DNA of 64,000 nt from Paenalcaligenes hermetiae (GCF_039543645.1 NZ_BAABKD010000009.1:248001-312000), one strand, 5' to 3'. Counted from the stretch's first letter, positions 25,155 to 33,368 are shown. Numbers and translations: made by a program. The notes: generated by a model not told the origin, from the sequence alone.

Positions 25155-25208
25155 CCTCTTTAGCTGGATTTATGGAGCGCCCGCAAGCGGATCAAGCAAA
25201 TCGGCGCC
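25155..25208 (-). promoter_or_regulatory. SAM-II riboswitch upstream of metX
   Basis: On the minus strand the leader reads, in parts, GGCGCCGATTTG, then CCGCTTGCGGGCGCT, then CATAAATCCAGCTAAAGAGG. This is the SAM-II (metA-type) H-pseudoknot: P1 is GGCGC/GCGCT, the loop carries GATTT, and the 3' segment ATAAAT-CAGCTAAAGAGG closes the pseudoknot. The terminal AAAGAGG is also the metX ribosome site, so ligand binding should block translation. Confidence 0.88.
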
Positions 25209-25401
25209 AACAAAAAAGACAAGCAAATAGTTTAGCACCTTCGAAAACAAAAATCCCGTCATGCCCCTAAAACAAGAGTTTGAGCTAAATAAAATCCCCT
25301 AGGGTTAATACCAGCCTCTCAGATCTTGAGTATTTTAAAAAAGACTTAAACAATGGCATCGAAGTCATAATTTGTCATTTTCATGATACTGAGGTTAATG
25401 T

Positions 25402-25635
25402 ATGAACGAAGAACTAAGCTTGAGAGAAATCGCCTGCTTACAACTCATCGCTCTAGGAAAAACCAATGTTGAGGCAGGCAAAGCTCTGGGACTTACGCAT
25501 CACACTGTGCAGTACCACTTGCATAATGCATATCATAAACTCAATGTTTCTAACCGCGCCGCAGCCATTAGCAAAGCCTATCACCTGTCCTTAATCAAGC
25601 TGCCCATCGAACCCCCTGTCACAAAAAGCGGCTAA
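25402..25635 (+). CDS. Small LuxR-type helix-turn-helix protein
   Basis: A 77-residue protein consisting almost only of a LuxR/GerE DNA-binding domain (about 4-62), seen as LSLREIACLQLIALGKTNVE followed by LGLTHHTVQYHLHNAYHKL, and a short tail. No receiver or autoinducer domain is present. A GAGG ribosome site stands seven bases before the ATG. It lies between metX (divergent) and gshA. It may be a stand-alone regulator, or act by pairing with another LuxR-type protein; targets are unknown. Confidence 0.78.
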   Translation: MNEELSLREIACLQLIALGKTNVEAGKALGLTHHTVQYHLHNAYHKLNVSNRAAAISKAYHLSLIKLPIEPPVTKSG

Positions 25636-25738
25636 AAACCGACGTCCCCCTAGCCTCCCTACGTGTGTCTTTCCCTTTATTTGGATTGCGCATTACAATC
25701 GACCACATCATAAGTCGGATAATAAGTGAACGTAGGTA

Positions 25739-27307
25739 ATGACATTGAGCCAGAATCCAATAAAAGCCCTTGCTTCAAATTTAACCCTCCTGAGCGACAT
25801 CCGTCGGGGAGTTGAAAAAGAAGGGCTCCGGGTAGATCACTCTGCTTTTCTTGCCTCTACCCCTCACCCTGTTGCCTTGGGCTCAACCTTGTGCAACAGC
25901 CGTATCACCACGGACTATGCTGAAGCCCTCTTGGAGCTAATTACCGCTCCCTATGCCTCTGTTGAGGATTTACGTACAGAGCTACAACATGTGCACCAAT
26001 TTGTCGTACGCCACTTGGGTGATGAAATCATCTGGAATCAATCGATGCCTGCTCACTTACCCGAAGAGGCCGATATTCAAATCGGTTGGTATGGCACTTC
26101 CAACACCGGTATGTTCAAGCACGTCTATCGACGCGGCTTAGCAGAGCGCTATGGTAAGCGCATGCAATGTATTGCCGGCGTGCACTACAACTACTCGCTG
26201 CCCGACCGTATTTGGCCTTTATTACAAATTGACGGGCGCACCTTCCAAGAGCAACGCTCCAATGGCTATTTAGCTTTGATTCGCAATTTCACGCGTTATT
26301 CTTGGCTACTTATGTATTTGTTCGGCGCCTCGCCAGCCGTGTCCAAGGATTTTCTGGGTGAGCACCAGCTCCCATTAGAAAAAATTGCGCCTGATACCTA
26401 TTGTCTGCCTTGGGCAACTAGCTTGCGCATGAGTGATCTTGGCTATCAAAACAAAGAGGCGCAGGCCGAGCTCCAGCTCTGTTACAACGATCTGGATACA
26501 TTTTTACTACGCATGCGTCGTGCCGCTACCACAAGCTGGCCGGCATATGCGGATATTGGTACGCACCGTAATGGCGAATGGATCCAACTCAACACCAATA
26601 TTCTTCAAATCGAAAACGAATACTATTCCAATATTCGCCCTAAACGCACGCCTAAAGCCAATGAGCGCCCTTCTAGCGCTTTAGCTAACCGTGGCGTGGA
26701 ATACATTGAAGTGCGCTGCTTAGATATTGACCCCTTTGATCCTATCGGTCTATCAGCGGAAACCGCACGCTTTTTGGATGTGTTTTTATTATTTTGTGCT
26801 ACCGAGCCTAGCCCCGTCTTTCCTGATGGTGGATTCTGCCAAGACAGTAAAAACAACTTTGCTAAAGTGGTTGTCGAGGGTCGTAAGCCCGGGCTGCTAC
26901 TACGTAATCAAAACAAGCAAGACGTGGAGCTAAAAAGCTGGGGAGAAGATTTAATCCTTGCCATGCAACCCTATGCGGCGCTTTTCGACAAAGGGGCAGA
27001 GCAACCGCTCTATCAGGCAGCGCTGGATGCCCAAATGGCCAAAATCCAAGATGCTAGCCTGTGCCCTTCTGCTCGTGTCCTCAAGCAAATATCCGAGTCT
27101 GGGCAAAGTTTTGTGGATTACACCTACGCCCAAAGCCTAGCGCACAAAAACCACTTATTAGATTTGCCTTTTTCGGCCGAGCTACAGCAAGAGTTTGAGC
27201 AAGCGGCCACCGACTCGATTGCAGCCCAACAACAAATAGAGGCTGCCGAAAAAGATCAATCTTTTGAGGTGTACTTACAAAAATATCAGGCATTATTAGA
27301 TGCCTAA
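25739..27307 (+). CDS. gshA: Glutamate-cysteine ligase
   Basis: Makes gamma-glutamylcysteine, the first step of glutathione synthesis. It has 522 residues, the length of the proteobacterial GshA (class I) family. Motifs include RGVEKEGLRVD near residue 22, WYGTSNTGMFKHVYRRGL, GVHYNYSLP and YIEVRCLDIDPF, with acidic residues binding Mg-ATP. A GTAGG sits very close to the ATG. It ends at a terminator shared with the tRNA gene on the other strand. Confidence 0.95.
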   Translation: MTLSQNPIKALASNLTLLSDIRRGVEKEGLRVDHSAFLASTPHPVALGSTLCNSRITTDYAEALLELITAPYASVEDLRTELQHVHQFVVRHLGDEIIWNQSMPAHLPEEADIQIGWYGTSNTGMFKHVYRRGLAERYGKRMQCIAGVHYNYSLPDRIWPLLQIDGRTFQEQRSNGYLALIRNFTRYSWLLMYLFGASPAVSKDFLGEHQLPLEKIAPDTYCLPWATSLRMSDLGYQNKEAQAELQLCYNDLDTFLLRMRRAATTSWPAYADIGTHRNGEWIQLNTNILQIENEYYSNIRPKRTPKANERPSSALANRGVEYIEVRCLDIDPFDPIGLSAETARFLDVFLLFCATEPSPVFPDGGFCQDSKNNFAKVVVEGRKPGLLLRNQNKQDVELKSWGEDLILAMQPYAALFDKGAEQPLYQAALDAQMAKIQDASLCPSARVLKQISESGQSFVDYTYAQSLAHKNHLLDLPFSAELQQEFEQAATDSIAAQQQIEAAEKDQSFEVYLQKYQALLDA

Positions 27308-27314
27308 AAAACAA

Positions 27315-27340
27315 AAAGACCCGTCGCGGGTCTTTGTTTT
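27315..27340. terminator. Bidirectional terminator between gshA and tRNA-Arg
   Basis: AAAGACCCG-TCG-CGGGTCTTT with T-rich sequence on both sides: GTTTTT on the plus strand and TTTTTGTTTTTT on the minus strand. It can end gshA and the tRNA transcript. Confidence 0.88.
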
Positions 27341-27415
27341 TGGCGCGCCCGCCAGGAATCGAACCTGGATCGAGAGCTTCGGAAACTCTAATTCTATCCA
27401 TTGAACTACGGGCGC
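27341..27415 (-). tRNA. tRNA-Arg (anticodon CCG)
   Basis: On the minus strand the acceptor GCGCCCG pairs with CGGGCGC, followed by discriminator G and an encoded CCA. The D stem is GTTC/GAAT, the anticodon arm AGAGT-TTCCGAA-GCTCT gives anticodon CCG, and the T arm is CCAGG-TTCGATT-CCTGG. It reads CGG arginine codons. No integrated element is attached to either end. Confidence 0.95.
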
Positions 27416-27627
27416 AAAAAAGCTATTTTACCCTGTATCTGACTTTTTGTTTAGTCTATTTTTATTTTTAACTGCTCACCTAGTACAACAATGCCACCCC
27501 ATAGCCGATTTAGTTCGCTATAATTACCGGTTGGTATACTCTATTTACTATCAATCTTGCGGCCCCAGTAAGTCCATTTTTCGGTGGTCCGCCAGCCCCA
27601 CTTAGTACGAATTCGCAGGATCCGACT

Positions 27628-28518
27628 ATGAGCCTTACGGAACAACAAAATCACAATAACGACGATAAACAATCTGTGCACGTCAAAAACCCAGCCCGCA
27701 TTTTCTGGCTATCCATTCTCTTTTTGCTTGTGGTTGGCGCCGCTATGTTCTACATAGACAGCAACACCAACGACCTGCGTATGGGTAAAGCACGCCCTGA
27801 CACATCCGAAAGCGTCGCTGCCCGTATTCAACCCGTGGCTCAATTTGCCCTTAATATCGTCGAGGCCGACCGGCCCCTTAAAACGGGTAAAGAGGTCTAC
27901 GATGCCACCTGTACAACCTGTCACGCCACAGGTGTAGCTGGGGCACCTAAATTTGGTGACAAAGACGCTTGGGCACCTTATATTGCTGCCGGCTACGAAA
28001 CTATGCTCCAAGTTGCACTTAACGGTAAAGGCGCTATGCCAGCCAAGGGTGGTAACACTACCCTGGATGACCTAGAGGTTGAGCGAGCCATGGTCTACAT
28101 GGCCAACGAAGCAGGTGCTGGCTTTGCTGAGCCCGGCGATAACCAAACTGAAGCCCCCGCACAGCAGGCCGATGCCAACGAACAAAAAACCGATTCAGCT
28201 GCTGATGACAGCGCTGAAACCACAGCAGCCGCCACTTCTGGCGATAACGCCATCCCCGCCGCTACCGAGGAACAACTTGCTGCGGGCAAAAAGCTTTATG
28301 ATGCCGCTTGTTTCGCTTGCCACGGCTCGGGGGTTGCCGGTGCGCCTAAATTCGGTGACAAAGACGCCTGGGCGCCTTATATCGAAACAGGTTTAGATAC
28401 CATGCTACAAGTGGCCATCACAGGTAAGGGCGCCATGCCTCCACGTGGCACAGCCATGAATGCCTCCGACGATGATTTACGCGATGCTATTCTCTACATG
28501 ATTGAGCAAGTGCGCTAA
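27628..28518 (+). CDS. Membrane-anchored dihaem cytochrome c (two cytochrome c5-like domains)
   Basis: A 296-residue electron carrier. An N-terminal membrane anchor (about 26-44) is followed by two haem c domains. The first has CTTCH (about residue 94) and the second CFACH (about 229), with axial methionines in GAMPAKGG and GAMPPRG. The domains are separated by an acidic, Ala/Glu/Asp-rich linker (about 170-210). Both repeat the segment GVAGAPKFGDKDAWAPYI, pointing to an internal duplication. It probably passes electrons to or from terminal oxidases in the periplasm. A strong terminator follows. Confidence 0.88.
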   Translation: MSLTEQQNHNNDDKQSVHVKNPARIFWLSILFLLVVGAAMFYIDSNTNDLRMGKARPDTSESVAARIQPVAQFALNIVEADRPLKTGKEVYDATCTTCHATGVAGAPKFGDKDAWAPYIAAGYETMLQVALNGKGAMPAKGGNTTLDDLEVERAMVYMANEAGAGFAEPGDNQTEAPAQQADANEQKTDSAADDSAETTAAATSGDNAIPAATEEQLAAGKKLYDAACFACHGSGVAGAPKFGDKDAWAPYIETGLDTMLQVAITGKGAMPPRGTAMNASDDDLRDAILYMIEQVR

Positions 28519-28532
28519 TTGTTCTTTCCATT

Positions 28533-28574
28533 AAAAAGCTCGCCCCCTGCTCAACACATGGGGCGAGCTTTTTT
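28533..28574 (+). terminator. Terminator after the cytochrome c gene
   Basis: AAAAGCTCGCCCC pairs with GGGGCGAGCTTTT around a 14-base loop and is followed by TT. The mirrored A-run means it may also serve the convergent paaH gene. Confidence 0.88.
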
Positions 28575-28587
28575 ATTGCAGGCGTTT

Positions 28588-30114
28588 TTATACGCGACGG
28601 CTGGTTTTTAATGACACGCCTAGCTGCACTCGGCGCTGCAACCACAAACTCGGGCGATAACGCATATCACCAGTAATCATTTGCATAGACTGTAAAATCT
28701 CAAGCAACATCTCTGCTCCTAACGCGTCTCCTAACGCTAAAGGACCTCCTTTCGGGTAGCCTAACCCCAAGGATACAGCAGTATCGATATCCTCCGCGCT
28801 CGCGATCCCCTGCTGCGCAATATCACACGCGCCATTCACAATGGATGCCACCAAACGCTGTGCGACAAAACCAGCTGAGTCCTCAATTACACTTACAGGA
28901 GAGCCATCGCTACCAAAAATGGCTCGCGCTGTCTGCACCCACTCATCTGCGGTCAACAAAGAGCGCATCACTACACGTCGCTGTCCGACTTCTAAACCAA
29001 AAGCGGTGTCCAAGGCCACCGTACGCGTTGCATCCAAACCAAAATGCGCCACAATCGTAGCTACATCCTCGCCAAAAGGCGTTGCGACCAACAGTGCATC
29101 CTCTGGCGCCTCTTCTGCTTCAACCAGCTCTACATCTAAGCGTTGCAAAAGCGCTTGAGCCCGCTCATAACCTTCTGCATGATGAGGCACAAGCCAAACC
29201 TTGACCCCAGCATCTAAAGCAGGAATAGCAGGTTCCTCGGGCAATTGCTTTTTACCGTCCTCGTATCGGTAAAAGCCTTCTCCTGTTTTACGCCCTAAAA
29301 TACCCCCTGCATACCGTATTGCCGTAATAGGAGAGGGTCTAAAGCGCGGCTCTTGGTAGAACTGATTGTAAATAGACTCCATGACCGGATGCGATACATC
29401 CAAAGCTGTTAAATCCATCAGCTCAAAAGGCCCCATTCTAAACCCAGCCTGCTCACGCATAATAGCGTCAATGGTAGCAAAATCAGCCACCTGCTCTTGA
29501 GCGATTTTTAAGCCCTCAATATTCATGGGTCGCCCAGCGTGATTCACAATAAAACCAGGCATGTCTTTTGCTCGAACCGGCGTATGTCCCATGGCTTTTG
29601 CCATGGCTACTAACTGTTCACATACTTGTGGATCGGTGCGTAACCCCTCGATCACCTCGACCACCTTCATCAAAGGCACCGGATTAAAGAAATGGAAGCC
29701 AGCTACCCGCTCTGGACGCTGACATGCCTGTGCAATAGCTGTAATCGATAAAGACGAGGTATTTGAAGCCAAAATGCATGTCTCTGAGACTAAGGCTTCT
29801 AGATTTTGAAAGACCTCTTGTTTGATCTTTAAGTTTTCAACAATCGCCTCGACCACTAAGTCCGAATCAGCTAACTGCTCTAACTGGGAACAAGGCTGAA
29901 TCAACGCATAGGCGGCTTCCGTTTGCTCAGAGGTCATACGCCCTCTTTCTACCTGACGTTGCCAAATGGCCTGTAATTGCTTTTGTGCCGCCGTCACTGC
30001 CTCAGCTCGTGTATCAAACAAATACACGGTATAGCCAGCTTGAGCCGCAATTTGCGCAATCCCTTGGCCCATCGCACCTGCACCAACCACCCCAATTTTT
30101 TTCATCTCAGACAT
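28588..30114 (-). CDS. paaH: 3-hydroxyacyl-CoA dehydrogenase (PaaH type)
   Basis: Oxidises 3-hydroxyacyl-CoA with NAD+, as in phenylacetate breakdown and beta-oxidation. It has 508 residues from the ATG at 30114, which has AGGAGA upstream. The N-terminal Rossmann fold has GVVGAGAMGQGIAQ (about 7-20). The catalytic region is AGFHFFNPVPLMKVVEVI, with histidine and glutamate. Two copies of the C-terminal 3HCDH domain follow, as in PaaH-length enzymes. No other paa genes are adjacent, and the enoyl-CoA hydratase at 47-48 kb is distant, so the pathway is uncertain. Confidence 0.85.
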   Translation of the reverse strand: MSEMKKIGVVGAGAMGQGIAQIAAQAGYTVYLFDTRAEAVTAAQKQLQAIWQRQVERGRMTSEQTEAAYALIQPCSQLEQLADSDLVVEAIVENLKIKQEVFQNLEALVSETCILASNTSSLSITAIAQACQRPERVAGFHFFNPVPLMKVVEVIEGLRTDPQVCEQLVAMAKAMGHTPVRAKDMPGFIVNHAGRPMNIEGLKIAQEQVADFATIDAIMREQAGFRMGPFELMDLTALDVSHPVMESIYNQFYQEPRFRPSPITAIRYAGGILGRKTGEGFYRYEDGKKQLPEEPAIPALDAGVKVWLVPHHAEGYERAQALLQRLDVELVEAEEAPEDALLVATPFGEDVATIVAHFGLDATRTVALDTAFGLEVGQRRVVMRSLLTADEWVQTARAIFGSDGSPVSVIEDSAGFVAQRLVASIVNGACDIAQQGIASAEDIDTAVSLGLGYPKGGPLALGDALGAEMLLEILQSMQMITGDMRYRPSLWLQRRVQLGVSLKTSRRV

Positions 30115-30262
30115 GCTGTCTCCTATTTCAATAAAATCCAAAACGACACAGTTATTCTGACTATTATCAAATATATGAACCATGTCGTAAATAGAGCCCT
30201 GTCATTTCATGCTCTATACCTATTTGTCTAGTACTCCCCCCAAAGAAAAAGCCAGCTTAATC

Positions 30263-30356
30263 TGAACTGACCCCAATAAGTTGGACACTCCTCTAACTTT
30301 TTGGGGTCTTTTTTATGGCCAAATACAGTGCTGAGCTTAAGCTACGCTTAGTTCAG
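30263..30356 (+). mobile_element. Left-end remnant of an IS3-family element
   Basis: TGAACTGACCCCAATAAGTTGGACA-like sequence starting at 30263 matches the terminal repeat style of the IS150 branch of IS3. It is followed by TTTTTTATGGCC, the start of orfA (MAKYSAELKLRLVQ, ATG at 30315). The frame breaks after about 14 codons where a second element's sequence begins. Only the first 90 or so bases survive. Confidence 0.7.
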
Positions 30357-30580
30357 GGCGGGGAAGGATAGCGCGGACGGCGCAGCCGTCCTATAATGGC
30401 ATTGCTGCCGACAACCAAGGCAGCCTACGGCAGGGCATGCCGGAAGTAACGCCTGTGGAGATACGAGCAGCGGTTGCGCACTCGGCCCAGGAACCCACCG
30501 AAGCGACTCAGGAGTGGCTCAATGCCGCGCCTGAGCGCCGTAGGAATCTTCGGCCTTCAGGCCGGGGAGGATGTCAATAA
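30357..30580 (+). pseudogene. 3' fragment of an IS200/IS605-type tnpB with right end
   Basis: An open frame without a start runs to TAA at 30580. Its C-terminus (EVTPVEIRAAVAHSAQEPTE, ending in RPSGRGGCQ) resembles TnpB tails, and the DNA end GGCCTTCAGGCCGGGGAGGATGTCAA is the hairpin-plus-TCAA right end of IS605/IS1341-type elements, from which reRNA/omega RNA is normally made. A GGACGGC/GCCGTCC hairpin lies in the early part. The nuclease core and left end are absent, so the element is dead. Confidence 0.7.
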
Positions 30581-32946
30581 CGCAAGTCAAAAGGATCACC
30601 AATACCTAAGACTGCATTGACCTCGTTAGGACTTAAATAATCATGTAGAGAAGTTTTTGTACTATTCGCATACGCTTGCAGTACATGTGCCCAGGTGGCG
30701 TTATTAGTAAACTGCATCCCAAAATCATCCAACGTACCACCACGATTAATGTAACCAAGCACCGTACTGTGTGCGGTCTGAGGGAATAGATGCCATAAAT
30801 GCCCTCTAAAGACCTCTGGACGCATATGGGTTAAAGCAATACGATAGGTATACGTATCTGGACATAACCACTGACACTGCTCTGGAGTTAATGTTTTTTC
30901 GAGCTCAAATCTATCTCTAGCTTGACGTAAACGCCCGGGCTCTTGGATATAAACTAAGCGATAGCCACGACCTTGATCCTGAAGCCGCTCAGCCGCCAAT
31001 TGCATTTGCTCCAGTTGGTAACTACCATTCGCTAAAAGCAATACAGCTTGGGGACCTTCGTATTCACGCACCACAATAGCCCCTTGCTCGGCCAACTGCT
31101 GAGCCTGCTCTGCATCAAATACTGTTACCCGCTCCCGCTTCGGAGCCACCACACAGGCAATCTGCCCGCGACTATGATAAATCGTGGGTAACAATGCCAT
31201 AAAACTATTATAGTCTGCTGGAAACAATACCCGACACACATCGCTCATCTCGCCTAGTAAAGCCTCTGCAAACGTGGTGTCTTGGTGTGACTGCTGGTTT
31301 TTACCATTTTCCCAAGTATGTGAGGTGGCGACCACCGGCCACGATAACCACTGAGCTGGACGCCCAATTTCTTTTTGTTGCCGCGCAAAAATAATACGCT
31401 GGCGTAACGCCCCTAGCATCTTTACGCAAAACGCCTCATAGCTCGCAACTAGATTCAAACCACTCTGATTGCCTATGCAAGCAGAAACAACGGCCTCTTC
31501 GTTTAGAGCAGTAATAATATCGCCATGAATAGACTCTAATTCACTTTCTGGATCTGTGACGCGATGTTTTAAATGGGCTAGAACCCCTGATAAACGATTA
31601 CTAGCTAGCTCATCTGGATTACCCACACGAGGACGTAAGGATGGATTATTTTGTACTAGCTCTACAAAATATGTATCCATTGCTGCCATCGGGCTTAATG
31701 CCTTTCCGAGTGGCTTATAGGTAGTTTGTGGCAAAGAAGGCAAATCAGGACAACGATTTGCCACCGGGTTATCTCTTTCTAGGACGCGCCCCTGATCCTG
31801 ATGCGTGCTGAGCTGCTTAATACTATGATGAAGTTCCTCGGGGGCCACCCATAATGGCTGCGCATACTGATTAAATAATGCTCGCGCATGGGCATCATGA
31901 CGAGGATTCGCGGGCAGGGGAAGGTTATGCGCCGCGTTTTCATCTGCTCCATAAAAACCAAAGCCTTTAACCGTATGTGCAATGCCATACGGAATCGATA
32001 AAGGATACTGAAGATGTCCCGCTTTTAATAGCTGTACTCGCTGCGCCAACCGCTTCTCCATATCCCAAAGGGTATAAACAAACATGGCCGGATCACGCCC
32101 ATCAAAAGCAATTGGATCAAAACCACAACCTTTTAAATGCTCAATAAAACCGCTTAATCCTTCTAATGTTCCCATTTGGGTGCGCTGTTCAATACGACGC
32201 CCATTCGCGATCATGATTGGTAATGCCATTCCTGAGTCTTCCGCTCGCCACCAGCGTGGAATCCAGTCACTACCACGCTGCTCTTCGGCAGCGCCATCCG
32301 ATAAAAAAGCAACCAGTTTTTCCCCCGGTAAAGGCATGTGGGCATACTGTAGCTCAGCAAAACCCAGATATCCCCCTTCGATGATCCCGCCTGCTGTATG
32401 TGGATTCACATGGCTACCTAGCGGAGCAGCCGGTGACCCATCCGCAGCCAAAGCATAGCCATAAAAATCTTGTAACAAGCGATTGAGCCCCGCCTCGCCA
32501 TCACCATAGGCTTGGGCTTGCTCTGGGTGTAGATTACCCAAAAGAACATTCAATGCCTCAATCGCGGCAACACTGTGCCCTTGTCCCATTAACCAGGCGC
32601 GCGTTTCCCCTGTTAAAGCATTAAGCGTCATGTAAGCAGCATAGGCTGGCACCATATTTAAGGCCCCCCCTGTATGCCCTTCGGGCTGCTTTTTAAAATC
32701 TTCTGCCTCTAATGGCTGTCCATCTACATGCAAACGATTAGCATACGTCATATGCACCACTACCCACATACCAGCAGCGGTTAAACGATCCAAGGCGATC
32801 AGTTTTTCATAGACGGCATCGGTAGTCGGTTGCTTACCCTCTGCAACTAATTCTTGCGCCATGTTTTTGATATATTTTTGCGTTTCTTCGCTATGGGTGA
32901 TCGGACCGTAACCTTGTTGCCAACGGGAAAAGAGGGTACTAGCCAT
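30574..32946 (-). CDS. Phosphoketolase-family protein with divergent active-site motifs
   Basis: A 790-residue thiamine-diphosphate protein of the phosphoketolase family (COG3957). Conserved blocks are GHTGGALNMVPAY, LGSHVNPHTAGGIIEGGYLG, LPIMIANGRRI, VASYEAF and the SHQD motif. The usual ThDP/Mg motif GDGEAETG reads SDGAAEEQRG, and the GPGHGGPA block reads GQGHSVAA. The reaction may therefore differ from cleavage of xylulose 5-phosphate or fructose 6-phosphate; some relatives are annotated as xylulose-5-phosphate 3-epimerase. The start has AGGAG. The TGA stop lies within the transposon end at 30574-30577. The leader holds a 10-base inverted repeat. Confidence 0.82.
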   Translation of the reverse strand: MASTLFSRWQQGYGPITHSEETQKYIKNMAQELVAEGKQPTTDAVYEKLIALDRLTAAGMWVVVHMTYANRLHVDGQPLEAEDFKKQPEGHTGGALNMVPAYAAYMTLNALTGETRAWLMGQGHSVAAIEALNVLLGNLHPEQAQAYGDGEAGLNRLLQDFYGYALAADGSPAAPLGSHVNPHTAGGIIEGGYLGFAELQYAHMPLPGEKLVAFLSDGAAEEQRGSDWIPRWWRAEDSGMALPIMIANGRRIEQRTQMGTLEGLSGFIEHLKGCGFDPIAFDGRDPAMFVYTLWDMEKRLAQRVQLLKAGHLQYPLSIPYGIAHTVKGFGFYGADENAAHNLPLPANPRHDAHARALFNQYAQPLWVAPEELHHSIKQLSTHQDQGRVLERDNPVANRCPDLPSLPQTTYKPLGKALSPMAAMDTYFVELVQNNPSLRPRVGNPDELASNRLSGVLAHLKHRVTDPESELESIHGDIITALNEEAVVSACIGNQSGLNLVASYEAFCVKMLGALRQRIIFARQQKEIGRPAQWLSWPVVATSHTWENGKNQQSHQDTTFAEALLGEMSDVCRVLFPADYNSFMALLPTIYHSRGQIACVVAPKRERVTVFDAEQAQQLAEQGAIVVREYEGPQAVLLLANGSYQLEQMQLAAERLQDQGRGYRLVYIQEPGRLRQARDRFELEKTLTPEQCQWLCPDTYTYRIALTHMRPEVFRGHLWHLFPQTAHSTVLGYINRGGTLDDFGMQFTNNATWAHVLQAYANSTKTSLHDYLSPNEVNAVLGIGDPFDLRY

Positions 32947-32985
32947 ATGTGCTCCTAATTAAATCATCACTTATTTAAAGATAGC

Positions 32986-33018
32986 GTATTTCTGCCTTTT
33001 ATGTATGAGCAGAAATAC
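32986..33018. promoter_or_regulatory. Inverted repeat upstream of the phosphoketolase-family gene
   Basis: GTATTTCTGC and GCAGAAATAC form a perfect ten-base inverted repeat around 13 bases, 40 bases before the start of the divergent phosphoketolase-family gene. It could be an operator or an mRNA hairpin. Confidence 0.5.
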
Positions 33019-33038
33019 TACACTTTTGCTCTTGCATT

Positions 33039-33079
33039 AGGGTTTACCCTTGACTCAAACCTAGGGAAAACCCTACAAT
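33039..33079 (+). promoter_or_regulatory. Promoter with two AGGG-N4-CCCT operator-like sites
   Basis: TTGACT (33050-33055), an 18-base spacer and TACAAT (33074-33079) form a good sigma-70 promoter for the 79-residue gene. Palindromes AGGGTTTACCCT (33039-33050) and AGGGAAAACCCT (33063-33074) are 24 bases apart, and each ends on the first base of a promoter hexamer. This geometry suits repression by a regulator that I could not identify. Confidence 0.65.
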
Positions 33080-33125
33080 TCAAATACTGTCAGTTCCAAC
33101 GCTTACTCATCTAAGGACATTTATC

Positions 33126-33365
33126 ATGGCAACGCTACCTGCTGATTTTCAATACACCCGCTGGAGTGACTCTATCGAACGCTCCGTTATGAACCAAGTG
33201 CTTAGCAATGGTGAGGCGGTGTCTATGAAAGACATCGGCGGTACCATGTTAAAAAGCTGCAAAAAAATCGGCCACGCCTTAGGTAATGCTATCTGTAAAA
33301 TGGCTGAAGCCCTCTACGAAGCTCGCGCCAAAGAAGCTCGTAGATTAATCAGCAATTATTACTAA
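33126..33365 (+). CDS. Small hypothetical protein
   Basis: A 79-residue protein that I do not recognise. It has a mixed N-terminal half (MATLPADFQYTRWSDSIER), a lysine-rich middle with one cysteine (KSCKKIGHALG), and an amphipathic helical C-terminal part rich in Ala, Glu and Arg ending in LISNYY. There is no signal peptide or clear membrane span. It has its own sigma-70 promoter with two operator-like palindromes and its own terminator, so it is a monocistronic, regulated gene. It diverges from the phosphoketolase-family gene. Confidence 0.75.
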   Translation: MATLPADFQYTRWSDSIERSVMNQVLSNGEAVSMKDIGGTMLKSCKKIGHALGNAICKMAEALYEARAKEARRLISNYY

Positions 33366-33368
33366 TAC

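Noticed and set aside
27341..27415. tRNA-Arg as an integration site
   Set aside because: No integrase, no duplicated tRNA 3' end and no foreign genes on either side.
27609..27623. GAATTC and GGATCC close together before the cytochrome gene, like a cloning linker
   Set aside because: Flanking sequence is continuous and natural, and the GGATCC region doubles as the ribosome site; chance is the simplest explanation.
30357..30580. Functional TnpB or guide RNA system
   Set aside because: Only the C-terminal tail and right end remain; the RuvC core and start are absent.
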